Of a DNA stretch of 64,000 bases, positions 1-11,599 are shown in pieces. The notes beneath the pieces are model-generated. The model was given only the letters and a program-made list of their open reading frames with translations. It was not told the DNA's origin and did no database searches. Position 1 is the first letter of the stretch; every line of letters begins with the position of its first letter. The DNA lies in assembly GCF_050908995.1 (NCBI RefSeq), contig NC_135118.1, positions 2,976,001 to 3,040,000 on the forward strand, in the 5' to 3' direction. Position numbers and translations under genes: made by a program. This stretch comes from Andrena cerasifolii (taxonomy: Eukaryota > Arthropoda > Insecta > Hymenoptera > Andrenidae).

Positions 1-275
1 GTCATTTACTAGGCTTCTACACGTTTTGCATATTATAATTTTTTTTTAAATTACGATAAGAATAAGTAATTATTTTTATAGAAATTTCAAGAAAAATAAA
101 TTTAAATGCAATTTCAACAGTTGTTTTGTTGTTATACATAAATATATTCAAGTATTAATCTCAAAGGTCCATAGATTCAACAGTTCCGCCATTCATTGGT
201 TGGTTTACCCTACTGCAATATTCAAGGCAATATACGTATTATTCGAGTAATTCTAAGGAGGTATTCGAACCATCG

Positions 276-1238
276 CACAGTGGGGAAATTTTGCGATTTT
301 ATGGTCAAACCTACAGAAATGAAAATTATGAATTTTACAAATTTAATACAAATGTCAATTGAAGAACTATATCCACTTTCGTGGTTAAAACCTCAAAACT
401 TATTTTTAATATATAAAATTCGGCACGTTTACGTTCTAAGACACGAGGAAATAAATTATCCGAAAAACAGCACTTACAAAAATTACGAACGATAAAGACT
501 TTTTATTATTTACATTTATACACTTTTTTCTTTGTTAGAGCATGCCTCTGCTACAGTGCAGATAATACAAACAATCAAACAGAGGCTCGAAGCTGAATAA
601 AATTGTTTAAAAAAGACTAAAAAGATTTGTAACATATAACATGTGAACTAGTCTCGGCCACAGTTATGTCAGACAAGATTATATGTTAGACAAGACACAC
701 TGGATCGTGTTTAAAAAAAAATGCATATAATTACAAGATTAGCAACTATTAATAATTAATAATTGCATTTATAGAATGAAAATAGTCCAACGTAAAATAG
801 GAATGAAAATCATTGCAGGATATTATGTGATTGCTAACTATTTTATGCATTGAAAATTGATTCTTACATGAAAAGGTTATTTCTAAAACATTACTTTAAA
901 AATCGTATAAATTACGTATTAAAAACCGAAACACAATTATTTTGAGGACAAAAAGATATCTTACGCGCCGCCAGGAATTGAATCCATGCCTTGAAATTAT
1001 TTTCAGATCTTTGGATAACACGATATAAGTATTCGAAGCAACTTGAAAGTCTGGATTAATTAATAACATAAACATTAGCGAGTCTACACGAGCTTTGTAT
1101 TAAAACATTTAACAGTAAAATTGATGGCATTTGATACCCATACTAGTTCTTCAATTGACATTAGCATTTATTTTGTCGAATTGAAAAATTTATTTTCATT
1201 TGCTTTTGGCCATAAAATCGCGAAATTTCCCCACTGTG
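276..1238. mobile_element. Inverted-repeat element with cacagtgggg ends
   Basis: Left arm 276-345 (cacagtggggaaatt...) matches the reverse complement of right arm about 1170-1238 over some 60 bp. The flanks carry a 5-bp direct repeat, catcg, at 271-275 and 1239-1243. The interior is AT-rich without coding. The superfamily is not clear. Confidence 0.65.
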
Positions 1239-1243
1239 CATCG

Positions 1244-2381
1244 AATGATTCCAATAGCCCGAATTCCAATTCTGAGTGAATTGACCTCGTTGAGGGAATA
1301 ATTGGCGCTCCGTAACAGGCCTGTGAATCGGAGAGGCAGGCTACACAGGTGCGTTCTCTTACCTGGATTATTACGTAACGCGTTTGCAGACTCTGGTAAT
1401 TAGCAGGAGCTATTCCGACTACGAACGTAGCCAGTTCTTCCACATCCCTTCTACCGTTTTTCTTCTTCACTCTATGCGGTACACTCGAAGCTATTTATAT
1501 GGCATCGACCAACGGTGCAAGGACGTTTCGATAGACAGCAGTTACTAGACGTTGTTCTCAGGTAATGCATTGCACATCTGTGCATCAACCTGTTAACCAG
1601 AGAGGACCAGTTGACTTGTCCTTCAAAAATGTCTCCATATTGGGCAAGAGGCGTCGAGGCGGCACGAAAATTAAATAATCACCCTGGTTCGAAAGGAGCA
1701 AGCATATTACTAGATAATGTGCAGCATTTTCAATAGAAAATATTAATTATGTCAGCTTTAACTATCGTTAAACGCACGTTGCACGGAAGCGTTTCTGGTC
1801 GAGGTGTAACCCACTTACAATTAATTAACAGATTAAGAGTAAACACAAGTTCGAAGGCTGTAAGAAATGCTACTCTTTAAGACTTTATTTTTTGGCACGA
1901 CAGCTTTATTAAAGATTTTCTGTTGGTAGAAATCTTAATATATAAATCACGAAGCTTATACGTTTCTGTGCTTGTCTGTCGCCTAAAAACTTTCCAACGG
2001 TAAACTCTGGGGTCACGAAACGTGCCTGAGCTCTTTATGCCTGGCCAATTCAGATGAATGTGACTATTAAATTTTTTTTTTGTAAAAACAGGATCTAATA
2101 TTCCGACGAAGCCAGAGAGTGAAGCTAGTACACAGGTAGACAATTTTATGTGAATTTTTATAAAGAAAATTGTAACGAACATATGGAATTACAAAAATAT
2201 GAGCCTCCACATTATTTTTTTGTTTCTGTGGTCCAAACGATATGAAATAAAGAAGAATTATAATATTTAGTAACTACTGTAGAGACTATACCCACTATCT
2301 CTATGGAAGTTTTCGCGCGGGACACATTTGTTGCTCACGACTGGTATGTCAAATATGTTCACTTTGCAGAAACAACGCTAG
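1244..2381. other. Unassigned intronic sequence
   Basis: Unique-looking sequence with no supported gene. It includes a TATA-like tatttatatggc near 1490-1505, followed by gacgttgttctcag and then gtaatg near 1560, discussed as a weak candidate promoter plus splice donor. Confidence 0.3.
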
Positions 2382-3262
2382 TTTAAATAAAAAAAATCAT
2401 GTTAAACGATTTTATTTAAAATGTACCAAAAATGAAAAAACAATCCATTTCTTGTGCCCAATTTCGATGGCGTTTTTCACTTTAAATAAAATCGTAGAGC
2501 AGGATGTCTCACGACAAATTCATTTCGACGCTTGATTCTGTATTAAGGGGTTATGCCTAGTGAGGCGGTCGAAAAGAGGCGAATATTTGTGAATTTTTTT
2601 TGAAGAAGCGGAAGCGTATATTTTTACAGAACTTTTTGCGTTTAAAAGAGCAACATTTAAAGAACATTTGGTAATTTTTTCGTAGAAAAATACATCCAAG
2701 AAGCATTTTTAAAAATTTGGTTTTGCGGTGACCACTGCCATTCGGAACCAGATTATCTAAAATCAAAAAACAAAAAAGATTTCGTTAGTATATTAATGTA
2801 TCCTCAGGTTGACGGAGAAAATTTTCCGAAATATTAAGTTAAAACAACATGGCAGCTATTTAAAGTTGAAATCATGATTTTTTCGCGTAATTTTTGCAGG
2901 AAAAAATCAGCAACTTTTTAAAAATGCTTCTTGGATGTCGCTTGTTACTTTATTATAAACTTAAATATTTTTCTACGAAAAAATTACTAAATGTTCTTTA
3001 AATGTTGCTCTTTTAAACGCAAAAAGTTTTGTAAAATTATACGCTTCCGCTTCTTTAAAAAAAAATTCACAAATATTCGCGTCTTTTCGGCCGCCTGACT
3101 AGGTATAACCCCTTAAATTGATTCATGTTATTTCATAAAATATCCTGCTCCACGATTTTATTTAAAGTGAAAAACACCATCGAAATTGAATACAAGAAAT
3201 GGATTGTTTTTTCATTTTTGATGCATTTTAAATAAACTCGCTTAACATAAATTTTTATTCAT
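2382..3262. mobile_element. Outer foldback element split by a TTAA MITE
   Basis: Sequence at about 2395-2540 (including caatccatttcttg and the gcaggatgtc area) is repeated inverted at about 3120-3250. The TTAA MITE 2547-3112 sits in the loop between the arms. The outer ends are diffuse, so the boundaries are approximate. Confidence 0.6.
2547..3112. mobile_element. TTAA-flanked foldback MITE, family 1 (complete)
   Basis: The left end ggggttatgcctagt follows TTAA (2543-2546); the right end actaggtataacccc precedes TTAA (3113-3116). Long arms contain gaagcggaagcgtat and its complement. Partial copies lie at 20716 and 50981. The TTAA target is typical of piggyBac-type insertion. Confidence 0.8.
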
Positions 3263-5609
3263 ATATTTTTTTATTATTTACCTTTTAGTGTCTAAGTTTT
3301 GATTTGTGATATATGCTGATTTCATGTCGATTGAATTGATTTGATTTGTGGTTATGGGTTATATTTATTGACGACTGGATAATTTTTCACCCCCTAGGGG
3401 TTAATTTCTTTTTTAAATATTGCATTGTCATCCAAACTACGCACGCCTGCAAAGTTTCATGGCAATTGGATAGTTGGAAGTTGGCTAAATTTGAGTTGCC
3501 AGATTGAACCAAACATACAGAGTATCGAAGCTGAATAAAATCGTTTAAAAAGATGGCGAAAAAGTAGAAAATGTATGGATACGCCTGAAATAGTCGTGAC
3601 AAAAGTACCCCGTATGAAAAGGCCTTGATATACAATTTATTCGTCATTTCGCTGTCTTACAGTGACGTTAGAGATGATTTCATTGGAACTTAAATACCAA
3701 TATATTACAGAAAAATTTCGTAATTTTCAATTATTTCAAAAGATTTTGCAGCTCGTCTCTCGTATCAGCCGATATCAAATGTAATATCGGTAAATAATCT
3801 TATATCGGAACCGAGAAAGCATATTACGTTGCGCACATACATTGTCGGTTATATGTATACAGGGGGGGGGGGGGGGGCTGAGAAATGTGACCAAACGTCA
3901 TCAAAATATCGTTGTAACAAGCACGCACTATATAGTTGGAGGAGATATATCTCCTGGCACGTGTTTTAAATACGAAGTTTGTAAATAAACATATACTTAT
4001 TTATTAAATTTAATTAATATTCAGTTATTGGACCCATAGGGCCGGTAATCGTGAGTTTAATGTGATCTTGATGCATTATGAATATATAACTGATATTACG
4101 ATATTTTTAATAAGGTGATTTTTTTTAAACAAGAGATAAATCGGGAAACAATTTTTTTTCGGTATGATCGTTTATCACGCCTCGATGTAAGAGTGTGGTA
4201 TTATAGTTAGAGAGCAGATAAGAAATGGAACGATAGATAATAGTTTTGAAAAATGCTCAGTTTTCATCATTGAAAATGACGTTTCCTTGTCTGAAACTTT
4301 TGTACACTTTATGCACTTTACTGAAGTGGGAAGGAATTTATGACACTTTGTGTAGTAGGTTCTTATACATTATAAAGTCCTCCTTGTATTGTATAATAAT
4401 GGTAAAAAATAAATAAAGTGCACTGATAATATACCAAAGATAATAAAACGAAACATAAATTATGGTAATAAAAGTAATACAAAATAAAATATAAAATATA
4501 CTAATGAGAGCTAAATTTACACAATGGTAATAAAATAAGATATACCTAAAATAAATACGTCGAAATCTCGCATTCAAAAATATGCCTCTTCAAGTATCCT
4601 ATTTTTGGGTACATTATATTAAATATGTAGTAAGGGTTTACGTATAGAATCCTATTTAACCAATAAGTCACCGCACGAATTATAATAAATTCTTCGAAAC
4701 ATCGGACTGCATCAGACGACTTGAAAAAATGCTTGGAAATTCAAAAAAGCGTGGGCACATACCGATGTATTATGCCTGTACCAATAAAGCTCACTCTTCA
4801 CACTTTATTTGTCGATGATGGAATCAAAATTTGGAGAATTTGAACGCCCAGCTGTTTCCAACGTGGGTTAAATTCATCGACGTACATTAAATCTTCTCGT
4901 GACGTTTGTAGAACTCTGAACCGAATTACCGCTGATATTTTCATCTTTTATTCAATGGGTGCGAACGCCACGTCCAGAAGGAAAAATGTTTTAAATTGAA
5001 TTATCTGCATATTTTATCGGCAACGTGAGAATATGCATGTATCTTATAATTCAGCCCGTTTGTCGCAAAATATTTTCGGCGATTTCCGAGTATCGTGATT
5101 CGTGCCGAAACACGAGTTTCTCAGAACGCAATCGTTCCTTTATTTCGCATTGCTTATCGCGTGCTTCCCGTTTGTCTTTTAAACATTTATATTCGTTTCA
5201 ACGATAAAGGAGAATAAAATGTTCGGCAGTGCCATTTTTTATTTAAATTAGAAACTGCTAGGTTGCGTTAAAGAATTACTAGGAACATCGGTTCCAACGA
5301 ATAAATGAAATCATTTATTTCGTTTATTTGGGTAAGGTTATCGTGAGATATAAAACAAAATCTGGATGGGGCACTGATGTCGAAATGAGTTATTCAGAAC
5401 TTAACGACTCAAACTGTTTTCAATGCATTGCTGCATTGTGTAGAGGGTGTTTAATTTAAATCGATGTGTGCAAATTTTTCTGAACTTATCAGAATTCAGT
5501 AGAAGGATGCATAGAAATTATTAATGAATATGATTGATCAAGCTTCTAGCAATCTAACAATAGCGTTAAGCTTCAATTCAGTTCATCATTCTCTGCGAGC
5601 ATTTATAAC
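3263..5609. other. Unassigned intronic sequence
   Basis: AT-rich with no supported gene. A 16-G run is at about 3863-3878. The string tcgaagctgaataaaat near 3527 recurs at 585, suggesting fragments of a dispersed repeat. The short open frames at 4338-4577 (-) and 5025-5207 (+) look like chance. Confidence 0.4.
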
Positions 5610-5613
5610 TCAA

Positions 5614-6343
5614 GGGTACTAGGCAGTCGTTCCTGTATAAAATAAAGCATTTCTGTTACAATTAATTACAAAGAAATAAATTGAAACTGAGACTTGTTCT
5701 TTGGCATCAAGTTTATTAACATCATAAGCTTTAAAAAACTTGTTTGTTTATTTAAAAATATGCATTATATAATGCGCTACAGATGGATCATTAAAGAGGT
5801 GTTTTAAAAAAAGATTCTTTTGTTTTGCAGTGATAAGTCAAAAACGGAGATTGTAATCGATTAAAAAAAAATTCGAGCATCTTCACAAAATGTGTAGTTT
5901 CGGACCAGACCTAAATTAAAGTTAATGAAAACTCTTATTCTTTATGAACAGAAACTGAGACCTGAGCTTTTGGGGGTTGAGGGATGGTAAAATCTCATTA
6001 ATTTCATTTCATAAAGAATAAGAGTTTTCATTAACTTTAATTTAGGTTTGTTCCGAAACTACACATTTTGTGAAGATGCTCGAATTTTTTTTTAATCGAT
6101 TGCAACCTCCGTTTTTGAGTTATTACTGCAAAACAAAAGAATCTTTTTTTAAAAAGCCTTTTTAATGATCTATCTGTAGCGTAATATATAATGCATATTT
6201 TTGACTACACAATTTTTTTTTTTAAAGCTTATGATGTTAATAAACTTCATGCCAAAGAACAAGTCACAGTTTCAATTTGTTTCTTTGTAATTAATTGAAA
6301 CAGAAATGCTTAATTTTAGACAGAAACGACTGCCTAGTACCCT
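5614..6343. mobile_element. Chained TTAA MITE A
   Basis: Ends gggtactaggcagtcg and cgactgcctagtaccc are inverted, with long arms centred near 5980. The left flank is TCAA (5610-5613, one change from TTAA); the right flank is TTAA (6344-6347), shared with the next element. Confidence 0.75.
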
Positions 6344-6347
6344 TTAA

Positions 6348-7031
6348 GGGGTCATTCTGGTAATCATTCAGGCTTTTTTTCTCAGTGAATGCAATGAATA
6401 ACAAGGTCAAACTTTTTTTTTCATTTATTAAGCTACTTGCAATGTATACGGAACAATTTTTTAAATACGCTTTTAATTGTGTCTTTTCTACGTTATCTGG
6501 AGTTCAAAATTGCGACTTCGAAAAGAAATACCTTAAGCAAACTCATCTGAAGCAAAAAAAAAAATAAACCAAACTGATTCTTAATCATTATGAGTACCGC
6601 TATCGCAGGCGCCAGAATTAGCCACGTAAGTCAAAATTTAACAAAATTGCGCGCATTCAACTTCAAGTAAGAATGGAAAATTTCGAAACTTCAAGTTTGA
6701 ATGCGCGCAATTTTGTTAAATTTTGACTTACGTGGCTAATTTTGGCACCTGCGATAGCGGTACTTGTAATGATTAAGAATCAGCTTGGTTTTTTTGTTTC
6801 AGGTGAGTCTGTGAGCTGCAATCACTCCCGCCGTCTTTTCAAAGGAGTGATTTTGAACTCCAGATAACATTGAAAAAACAAAATTAAAAATGTATTTAAA
6901 CAATTGTTCCGTATACGTTATAAGTAACTTAATAAAATAAAGAAAAGTTTGACATTGATATTCATTGTATTCACTGAGAAAAAAAACCTGAATGTTGCCG
7001 AATTTTGCGACGTGACTACCATAATGACCCC
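6348..7031. mobile_element. Chained TTAA MITE B
   Basis: The left end ggggtcattctggta and right end taccataatgacccc are inverted. The arms contain the near-perfect inverted pair around aatgcgcgcaattttgtta. It is flanked by TTAA at 6344-6347 and 7032-7035, both shared with neighbours. The small open frame at 6385-6567 is arm sequence, not a gene. Confidence 0.8.
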
Positions 7032-7035
7032 TTAA

Positions 7036-7716
7036 GGGGAGGTTGCGGTCTAGAGCCCCCCAAAATAGGTGATCTTTAGGAATTAATTAAAGGAAAACTA
7101 CTATATATAATTTAATGGGATTTTTTGCATTGTATTAAGGATGTCTTAAATTATAGAAATATATTTCTTGTTTTATAATTAATCATTACAGACGGCACTG
7201 GGGAGTCGTTAAAGTCAAGGCGTCAAAAAATTGATCCAAATCGGTGGGACCTGTATCTTCAAAAGTTATTATCCGATTCGACTGAAACTTTTTTATTTTG
7301 AAGAATATACTTCTGGCTAGGGGGGAAACCAGAAAAAAAATGCAAAAATGACTCTTTTTTTTAAAGAAAATAACACTTGAATTTGGAAATCACTTTTTCC
7401 CTATAGTTTTCATCCTTTCAACGCCTTTGAAAATTATAAATTTTCAATTTTTGTAATTTTTTCTGGTATCCCCCCTAGCCCGAAGTATATTCTTCAAAAT
7501 AAAAAAAAATTCAGTCGAATCGGATAATAACTTTTGGAGATACAGGTCCCACCGTTTTGAAAACACTGTTTCGAGAAAAACGCGTTTAAAGTTTTAAATG
7601 CCTATAACTTCGGGAATTATACGAATTTCAACAAATCCTTTTAAACACGTATTCCTAAAAGGTTGAACATTCGAAAAATCAAATAAAAAAATCGATTTTT
7701 AGACCGGAACCTCCCT
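7036..7716. mobile_element. Chained TTAA MITE C
   Basis: The left end ggggaggttgcggtctaga and right end agaccggaacctccc are inverted. Arms include gaatcggataataacttt and its complement. TTAA flanks lie at 7032-7035 and 7717-7720. Confidence 0.78.
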
Positions 7717-7720
7717 TTAA

Positions 7721-7956
7721 CTCGGCGGGAGGCGCTACTGGGTAAAATTTACCACAGAGTAGCTAGTTGCGAAAATATGAAGACTGTTTGAGTTTTTGTT
7801 AGAATTTTTTAAAGAACTTTAATAAAGATTTTAAGATATTTCATAAATTTTCTTCGATTCTTAAAACACTCTACTTTAACATAAAAATTACGAAGTTAAA
7901 AAAAAATATTCAGAAACCGTGTTTTTTTTACAATATAGGGTGCGCCTCCCGCCGGG
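7721..7956. mobile_element. Chained TTAA MITE D
   Basis: A 236-bp element with ends ctcggcgggaggcgc and gcgcctcccgccggg, flanked by TTAA (7717-7720, 7957-7960). It is the shortest of the four chained elements and its ends differ from the other three. Confidence 0.75.
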
Positions 7957-7960
7957 TTAA

Positions 7961-8978
7961 ATACATCTATTTCAACAAAAAACCAAATTCGTAGACCAAA
8001 CCACGACCCACAGGCAATCACGAAAGTCAGATACATGGAATATTTCGTGACCTAACGATTGTGTTAAAACCTCAATCATATTTAACATTTCAGCATTCTA
8101 ACAATTAGACGCAAAATTGCTGGGAATAAAATATTAAGGTTAACCTTTTGCGCTGCAACTTATTCGCTTCTTAATCGACCACAAATCTTTTCCTCAACGG
8201 TGAAGTTATTAAACGCAGTATGTAATCACAAAGTTGTAATAGGAATAAAGTATAGTATAGTAATTTCAAAGTGATTACATAATTCGTTTAATTCAACCAC
8301 TCACGAATTCTTCCACTTTTACAAGTTCTAAATAATGCTGTGTGTAAGTTTAACTTCCCTGTGCACAGGGTTAAAATTATGTGATCAAAATTGGAATTGG
8401 CAACCGCGGCTCGTAAGTTCGCGGCTGCCAATAGTTTTGGCGCATCACCATTCGGGGAATCAGTTAAAGTGCACCGAGCGGTCTTTGAAATTACCGTGTT
8501 CGAACGACTTGCATCATCGTTTTACTATGATACTTGACCGAGAACATCTAAAACACACGGGAATTTCAAGAGCGGGCACTAGGCCAAGACTACCCAAAAC
8601 GCTTATTCGCATACTTTAACTTCGTATTTTCATTCTTTGAACGCATGCCAACCACAATACTAACAACTGGAAGAGTGGACTTCCGTTCTTGTCTAGGGTA
8701 AGTTGCGACGAGTTTAATTACCCTAATACGTTTAGTTACCCACTATATTGTTGCACGTATCTATGTGTTACATGGCCGCGCACCCTGCGCGCCATTTCCG
8801 ATTACTAAACATTTTGTTTGAATGAGGAACGCGGGATTCCAATGCACTGATTTTTATAAACATTGTATTTGGTAGATATTTGTTATGTGTTTGTAAGCAA
8901 AGGATAATTCCAGTGAATGGAGGAATATTCTAGGTTTGGAACGAAATTTAGTGTCGTAGTGTTATTTTATGGCTGTAC
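7961..8978. other. Unassigned intronic sequence
   Basis: No recognised repeat or gene. The open frame 8335-8619 gives 94 residues with no recognisable motif and no splice or start support; I do not call it a gene. Confidence 0.4.
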
Positions 8979-9294
8979 TTCCGAAAAGAACCGGTGGTGG
9001 CCCGTCGAGATGAAACTTGGCGGGGGTACTACGAGGGGTGTGGAAAGACCTCAAATATAAAATTAACGCGTTCAAATATAAAATTAACGCGTTCAAACGA
9101 TACAGGGGTAATTGTGCATAACAGGGTACATCTTGCCGATTTTTTTTAATCAGTTTACCACGGTCCCTGCTCTTAACAATATTTCTGTTGACTTATACCG
9201 ACACAACGCATTCCACTTTCCAAATTCTCCCCGGGTATTAGTATTGGTTGGGGCTGGATTAGTGAGGGAGGCGCGTAAAGCATGGTAGAGCTGT

Positions 9295-9892
9295 TACTAT
9301 ACCTTAGAGCAGACCTTCCCAAGAATGGGAAAACCTCTCCTGAAACACATGTTTCGGTACTCCCTCCAACGCTACGCCTCCAGCTAAGGTGGGACGATTC
9401 CTACTACCCCTTCTCCGAGGAGACAGTAACGCCGCTAGGAAGCATGTTGGGGCGCTTTAGGGTGAAAGCACCAGATGTGTCAAGCTTTTATAGGAAATTT
9501 CATAATGACTTGAAAATAGTAGGAAAAATTAAAATTTAAACTAGCATTTCAAAATGACGTGAAAAGAATTAAAAAAATTTATTACATACAACGATACAGT
9601 AATAACTACTGAAGTAATAATTCTGTTTACGTCATTTTCAAATGCTAGTTTAAATATTAATTTTTTGTACTATTTTTAAGTCATTATGAAATTTCCTATA
9701 ATAACTTGACGCATTTGGTACTTTCACCCTAAAGCGCCCCAACATGCTTCCTAGCGGCGTTACTATCTCCTCGGAGGAATGGTAGTAGGAATCGTCCCAC
9801 CTTAGCTGAAGGCGTAGCGTTGGAGGGAGAACCGAAACATGTGTTTCAGGAGTGGTTTTTTCCCCTACTTGGGAAGGCCTGTCTTAGAGCAT
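9295..9892. mobile_element. Foldback module, long arms
   Basis: The left arm (cttagagcagaccttccc, then accgaaacat-type sequence) and right arm (about 9640-9892) are near-identical inverted over some 230 bp, centred near 9585. The open frame 9282-9539 lies within the arm and is not supported as a gene. Confidence 0.7.
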
Positions 9893-10142
9893 GGATGTCT
9901 CATTGCCTTATGTCTCCTGTCCTCGAAACTGTCGCCAACATCACGCGAGAGAGAAATACATGTGCGAGCTGATGCGAGTGAGAGGTGTACACCGGCGCAT
10001 GCGCATTGCGAGCGATTGGGAGTCCCTCGTTCTGCCTCTTTCGATTGCTCCATTGAGAAAGTATCTATCTCTTTCTCTCTCGCACGATGTTGGCGGCAGT
10101 TTCGGGCTCTCAATGAAACCTCCATGTCTATATGCTCTAAGG
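9884..10142. mobile_element. Foldback module sharing a terminal word
   Basis: The left end ttagagcatggatgtc and right end catgtctatatgctctaa are inverted, with gaaactgtcgccaacat and its complement inside. Four overlapping open frames in this 260-bp stretch are produced by its palindromic, stop-poor composition and are not genes. Confidence 0.65.
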
Positions 10143-10465
10143 TTACTACTCGACCCGCAGGGGACTCGGGTACCCGTGAGATACCCGGGTAGACAAAAGT
10201 TACCCGTGAGACCGGCATCCTTCACTAGCTATTAGGTTAGTAGAGGATGCCGCATGCTTAAGCATTTGCTTAGGAATAAGTAGCGACTGAGAATGCCGTC
10301 CTATATCTTTGTCTTGCTACCGCCGTCTACATTTTCGCCCATTGCATGCTTTTTCCATGTTTATATGCTCTAAGCTTGAAGTTCATTACTGATGTTAGCC
10401 GAAAATGATCGAAAGTCGAAAGACGATCGGCTGTCAAATCGGAATTCTCAACTATCTCATTTACT

Positions 10466-11165
10466 CGGGTGTCTCACGGGTATCCGGGTAGTCGGGTAAT
10501 TTTTGTCTACCCGGGTATCTCACGGGTAATTTATGTCTACCCGGGTATCTCACGGGTAATTTATATCTACCCGGGTATCTCACGGGTAATTTATGTCTAC
10601 CCGGGTATCATCTCACGGGTAATTTATGTCTACCCGGGTATCTCACGGGTAATTTTTGTCTACTCGGGTATCTCACGGGTAATTTACGTCTACCCGGGTA
10701 TCATCTCACGGGTAATTTATGTCTACCCAGGTATCTCACGGGTAATTTATGTCTACCCGGGTATCTCACGGGTAATTTATGTCTACCCGGGTATCTCACG
10801 GGTAATTTACGTCTATCCGGGTATCATCTCACGGGTAATTTATGTCTACCCGGGTAGTCGGGTAATTTTTGTCTACCCGGGTATCTCACGGGTAATTTAC
10901 GTCTATCCGGGTATCATCTCACGGGTAATTTATGTCTACCCGGGTAGTCGGGTAATTTTTGTCTACCTGGGTATCTCACGGGTAATTTATGTCTACCTGG
11001 GTATCTCACGGGTAATTTATGTCTATCCGGGTATCATCTCACGGGTAATTTATGTCTACCCGGGTATCTCATGGGTAATTTCTGTCTACCCGGGTACACG
11101 GGTAATTTTGTCTACCCAGGTACCCGGGTAATTTTGTCTACCCGTGGGTCTCATCGGGTACCCGG
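10466..11165. repeat. About 21-copy minisatellite, 30-bp unit
   Basis: The unit reads roughly tctcacgggtaatttatg followed by tctacccgggta. Unit lengths are 30, 33 (an extra atc) or 27 bases, so the frame is kept and a 220-residue repeated open frame (10469-11131, word RVIYVYPGI) results. The core tacccgggta is itself palindromic. One inverted unit lies at about 10165-10207, on the other side of a hairpin, so the array appears to be an expanded inverted-repeat arm. Confidence 0.9.
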
Positions 11166-11543
11166 GCCAAAAGAATAGCTCTAAAGCATGGTAGCGAACC
11201 GATATAAGTTTGGCAATGCTAAAAATCAGACCGTGGTTACAAAATTTCAAAAATAAAAAATCGCAGGACGGGAGGGTTCCCAGGTAGGGGGGCCTGCACC
11301 AACGTCCAAAAAAAATTAAAAAATAAAAATTAACAATAATATTTTATTAATATTTCGGAAACTAATAAATACCCGAAGCTACAATTTTAGATTTAGGGTC
11401 CCCACCCCTCCCACAAACTTCATCTCGATCGGTCACCGGTCCCTTTCGGAATAATATCCTTAATCTTTATTTCAGCGTTATTGCCAAGAAATGGACTCTA
11501 TTTTACAATATTTCTGTAAACATTTCTACACAGTTGCACAAAC

Positions 11544-11561
11544 GCGCGCGCGCGCGCGCGC
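11544..11561. repeat. GC dinucleotide microsatellite
   Basis: A run of alternating cg, (cg)n, just after the nested repeat complex. Such runs can adopt Z-DNA, but no function is evident. Confidence 0.85.
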
Positions 11562-11599
11562 CTAGGTACCCCTGTTGTTATGCTGTTATATTATATTTT

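Larger units (their letters stand above)
8979..11460. mobile_element. Nested complex of inverted repeats
   Basis: Outer arms about 8979-9020 (ttccgaaaagaaccggtgg, then cgagatgaaact) and 11410-11458 are inverted. Inside lie at least two foldback modules (9295-9892, 9884-10142) and a minisatellite-bearing module (10141-11195). The word agagcat/atgctct followed by taa marks module junctions at about 9303, 9884, 10131, 10364 and 11178. Confidence 0.6.

Noticed and set aside
8335..8619. 94-codon open frame
   Set aside because: No motif, no neighbours and no transcription signals; plausible by chance.
9865..10235. Four overlapping open frames of 94-117 codons on both strands
   Set aside because: All come from a stop-poor palindromic repeat module; no start, splice or family support.
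10466..11165. A CRISPR-like array
   Set aside because: Units are contiguous with no unique spacers, in an animal intron; it is a minisatellite.
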